The notes under the pieces are model-generated. The model had not been told where the DNA came from. It was given only the letters and a program-made list of their open reading frames with translations, and did not search any database. Of a DNA stretch of 25,207 nucleotides, positions 23,741 through 25,207 are shown piece after piece. Source of the DNA: CAIYPH01 sp043744375 (GTDB lineage: Bacteria; Pseudomonadota; Alphaproteobacteria; Acetobacterales; Acetobacteraceae); assembly GCA_043744375.1 (NCBI GenBank), contig JAYTUU010000073.1, forward strand, positions 1 to 25,207, given 5' to 3'. A program made the translations under genes and the position numbers. Position 1 is the first letter of the stretch, and every line of letters starts with the position of its first letter.

Positions 23741-23796
23741 GCGCGCCCCGCGGCGGCACGATACCGGGCGAAGGGCGGCGGAGGAAGGGAGCAAGG

Positions 23797-23837
23797 CCAG
23801 GGCTCTGCCCTGGACCCGCCAAAGGCAGAGCCTTTGG
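23797..23837. repeat. Twin hairpins with complementary loops
   Basis: CCAGGGC-TCT-GCCCTGG (23797-23813) and CCAAAGGC-AGA-GCCTTTGG (23819-23837) are perfect palindromes five bases apart. The 9-base cores GGCTCTGCC and GGCAGAGCC are exact reverse complements of each other, so the pair can also fold as one longer stem or make a loop-loop contact. The pair lies about 55 bases upstream of the predicted xseB promoter. Confidence 0.9.
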
Positions 23838-23850
23838 AATCCGACACTTT

Positions 23851-23924
23851 AAGGTTCTTGATGATGAGGGGCGCTACTCCGTGGAGCGACCTACCGAGAC
23901 GCGCCCCTCATCATCAAGAACCTT
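23851..23924. repeat. Perfect inverted repeat with 24-bp arms and 26-base loop
   Basis: The arm 23851-23874 (starting AAGGTTCTTGATGATG) is the exact reverse complement of 23901-23924. The loop contains CTCC-GT-GGAG. There is no coding potential. It lies between the xseB promoter region and the left end of the IS5-type element, 16 bases from it. It may be a dispersed palindromic element, a MITE or a strong transcription barrier. Confidence 0.93.
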
Positions 23925-23942
23925 GAGTCCGGGGCCCTAAGT

Positions 23943-23952
23943 GTCTGTCCGG
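23943..23952 (+). repeat. Left terminal inverted repeat of the IS5-type element
   Basis: GTCTGTCCGG, followed by AAA; it is matched in inverted orientation at 24861-24870. Confidence 0.85.
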
Positions 23953-24020
23953 AAACATCTTGATTTGATTGAATCTTCTGTGATTCTATAGCGCCTGCCT
24001 CGATTCGCAGGAGCCTCTGG

Positions 24021-24855
24021 ATGTGGACTTCCAAGAACCGCTGTCACTATGACCGGCGCCGGCTTCGCTATCCCAACGATCTGACCGACGAGGAGTGGGC
24101 GCTGATAGCGGAGCTGATACCGCCGGCGAAGCGTGGCGGGAACAAGCGAACGGTTGATATCCGCGAGGTGGTGAATGGCCTGATGTATGTGCTGAGCACT
24201 GGCTGCCAGTGGCGTGCTGTGCCGAAGGACCTACCGGCGCGCAGCACGCTGCACGACGACCTGGGCTTGTGGCGATGGAGCGGCACGCTGGCCCGTATCC
24301 ATCACGCTCTACGTCGCCTGCCGCGATCAGGCCGGGCGCGAGGCCAGCCCGACAGCCGCCATCATCGACAGTCAAAGCGTCAAGAGCGCGAAAAAAGGGG
24401 GGGCCTCGATCGATCCGAACGGCTACGACGCCGGCAAAAGGATCAAAGGCAAAAAGTGCCATGTGCTGGTCGAAATCCGGGGCCTGATGTTGCGCGCCAT
24501 CGTCCATGCGGCGGATATCCAAGATCGTAACGGTGCAGGCTTGCTAATCTCAACACTGTTCAGCCTGCACCCATTGCTGACCCGCCTCGAGGCCGACGTC
24601 GGCTACCAAGGCCCACGCTTTGCCGACGCCGTGAAGCAGGCAATGGGTCAAATGCGGATCGAGATCGTCAAACGGTCCGAACTGCGTCGGTTCGTGGTGC
24701 TGCCGAAGCGATGGCTCGCCGAGCGCACCATCGCCTGGCTCAATCGCTGCCGCAGACTCGCCACGGATTGGGAGAACCGCAGCTACAACGCACTCGCCTT
24801 CCTGCGCCCGGCTTCCATCCGTCTCATGCTCAGAAAACGATGCAATCCTGCATGA
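24021..24855 (+). pseudogene. IS5-family DDE transposase broken by a two-base deletion
   Basis: AGGAG precedes ATG 24021. Frame 1 reads RRLRYPNDLTDEEWALIAEL, GCQWRAVPKDLP and LWRWSGTLARIHHAL. At 24305-24308 the family text moves to another frame: LYVACRDQAGREASPTAAII, DSQSVKSAKKGG, GYDAGKRIKGKKCHVLV (first Asp region), VGYQGPRFADAV (second Asp region) and WLAERTIAWLNRCRRLATDW with the catalytic Glu. The expected codons HAL-YVA need two more bases (GC) at this point. The A6G7 run at 24389-24401, which looks slippery, lies well after the break and is not where the frame changes. With the two bases restored the protein would be about 278 aa, normal for the group. Confidence 0.88.
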
Positions 24856-24860
24856 ACTTA

Positions 24861-24870
24861 CCGGACAGAC
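24861..24870 (-). repeat. Right terminal inverted repeat of the IS5-type element
   Basis: CCGGACAGAC on the plus strand is the reverse complement of the left repeat at 23943-23952. It lies five bases after the transposase stop. Confidence 0.85.
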
Positions 24871-24989
24871 TCTGCAGATCACAAGCTGCCTGCGGGGGTC
24901 AGGCGATTAAGGTCCGCTTACCCGCATCGCCAGCTCCAAACCAGCCGGTCCGCTGCCGGCCAGCCTTTGCCAAGCCGGGCAGCGCCTGC

Positions 24990-25207
24990 CTACGCTTCCT
25001 CTGCTGGTGCTTCCCCTACTGGTGCTTCCGAGGCAGTTGTTTCCTCCGCTGGGTCGGTCGCAACCTCTGAAACCTTTGCGGTCTCCGGCGGGGGCTCCTT
25101 GGCGCGGTCCCGGGCGGCGCTCAGAAAGCCGAACACCAGCGGATCATGGCCCTCGAAAGTCAGGTGGTACTCCGCACCCGCGGCGACGTGGGACGCTTGG
25201 TCAACCT
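24990..25207 (-). CDS. C-terminal end of an unidentified protein (partial)
   Basis: The frame is open from the right edge to a TAG at 24990-24992, giving 72 codons. The first half (AEYHLTFEGHDPLVFGFLSA) looks like a folded domain. The last 35 residues are a low-complexity acidic tail rich in Pro, Ala and Glu, ending EAPVGEAPAEEA, with a short repeated EAP unit. I do not recognise the family. The codons follow the usual GC-rich third-position preference, which supports a real gene. Confidence 0.55.
   Translation of the reverse strand, partial: VDQASHVAAGAEYHLTFEGHDPLVFGFLSAARDRAKEPPPETAKVSEVATDPAEETTASEAPVGEAPAEEA

Larger units (their letters stand above)
23941..24872 (+). mobile_element. IS5-family (IS427-like) insertion sequence
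   Basis: The element of about 930 bp has a GTCTGTCCGG repeat at both ends in inverted orientation and one transposase frame between them. The outermost bases are uncertain because the arms diverge (GTGTCTG on the left, GAGTCTG on the right). I could not identify a clear target duplication. The transposase is broken, so the copy needs help in trans to move. Confidence 0.85.

Noticed and set aside
24873..24989. Stretch between the IS element and the partial gene searched for a tRNA or attachment site
   Set aside because: I found no cloverleaf, no repeat of the IS end and no convincing terminator; only short GC-rich inverted pieces.

Overview
The window is a GC-rich stretch (roughly two thirds G+C, judged by eye) of an alphaproteobacterial chromosome. 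Hopanoid genes (hpnI, hpnK, hpnM), a PlcP/Agt/PmtA lipid module like that of rhizobia, IS5/IS630 elements and many short GC-rich intergenic palindromes together suggest a member of the Acetobacteraceae or a close relative. The family placement is inference, because no rRNA or ribosomal marker is present.

Layout. Positions 1-5597 (minus strand) hold a peptide-type ABC transporter operon: a Tat-exported binding protein, two permeases and a fused double ATPase that runs off the left edge. A divergent SAM methyltransferase (5943-6590) and a degraded IS630 transposase (6788-7243), which ends in a perfect palindrome, follow. Positions 7288-10947 form a membrane-lipid module. On the minus strand are a metallophosphoesterase of the phospholipase C type (plcP), a GT4 lipid glycosyltransferase (agt) and a phospholipid N-methyltransferase (pmtA), read in that order with 4-bp and 2-bp junctions. 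Divergent to them is a diacylglycerol-kinase-family gene. Between the two arms lie three heptamers phased at 11 bp that read as a PhoB box, so the set is probably a phosphate-starvation lipid-remodelling system. Positions 11059-12467 are a gene graveyard: a permease fossil fused in frame to pieces of a second permease and of a binding protein, followed by the C-terminal half of an acyltransferase.

Positions 12538-16314 (plus strand) carry an acyl-CoA dehydrogenase, an MFS transporter broken by a one-base contraction in a G run, an SGNH hydrolase and a small exported protein. At 16351-17982 a YCII/DGPF protein and an ECF42-type sigma factor sit behind a sequence that fits the recalled ECF42 promoter (TGTCGA, 17 bp, CGTC). 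Positions 18041-23710 (minus strand) are a compact six-gene operon, xseB-ispA-dxs-hpnM-hpnI-hpnK, linking the MEP pathway and farnesyl diphosphate synthesis to hopanoid side-chain tailoring; hpnJ is not in it. Upstream of xseB are two hairpins with complementary loops and a separate palindrome with 24-bp arms, then an IS5-family (IS427-like) element with a broken transposase (about 23941-24872). The window ends with the C-terminus of an unidentified minus-strand protein.

Five reading frames are broken by one- or two-base indels, one of them twice. Either this locus is decaying or the assembly contains small errors. Resequencing would decide.
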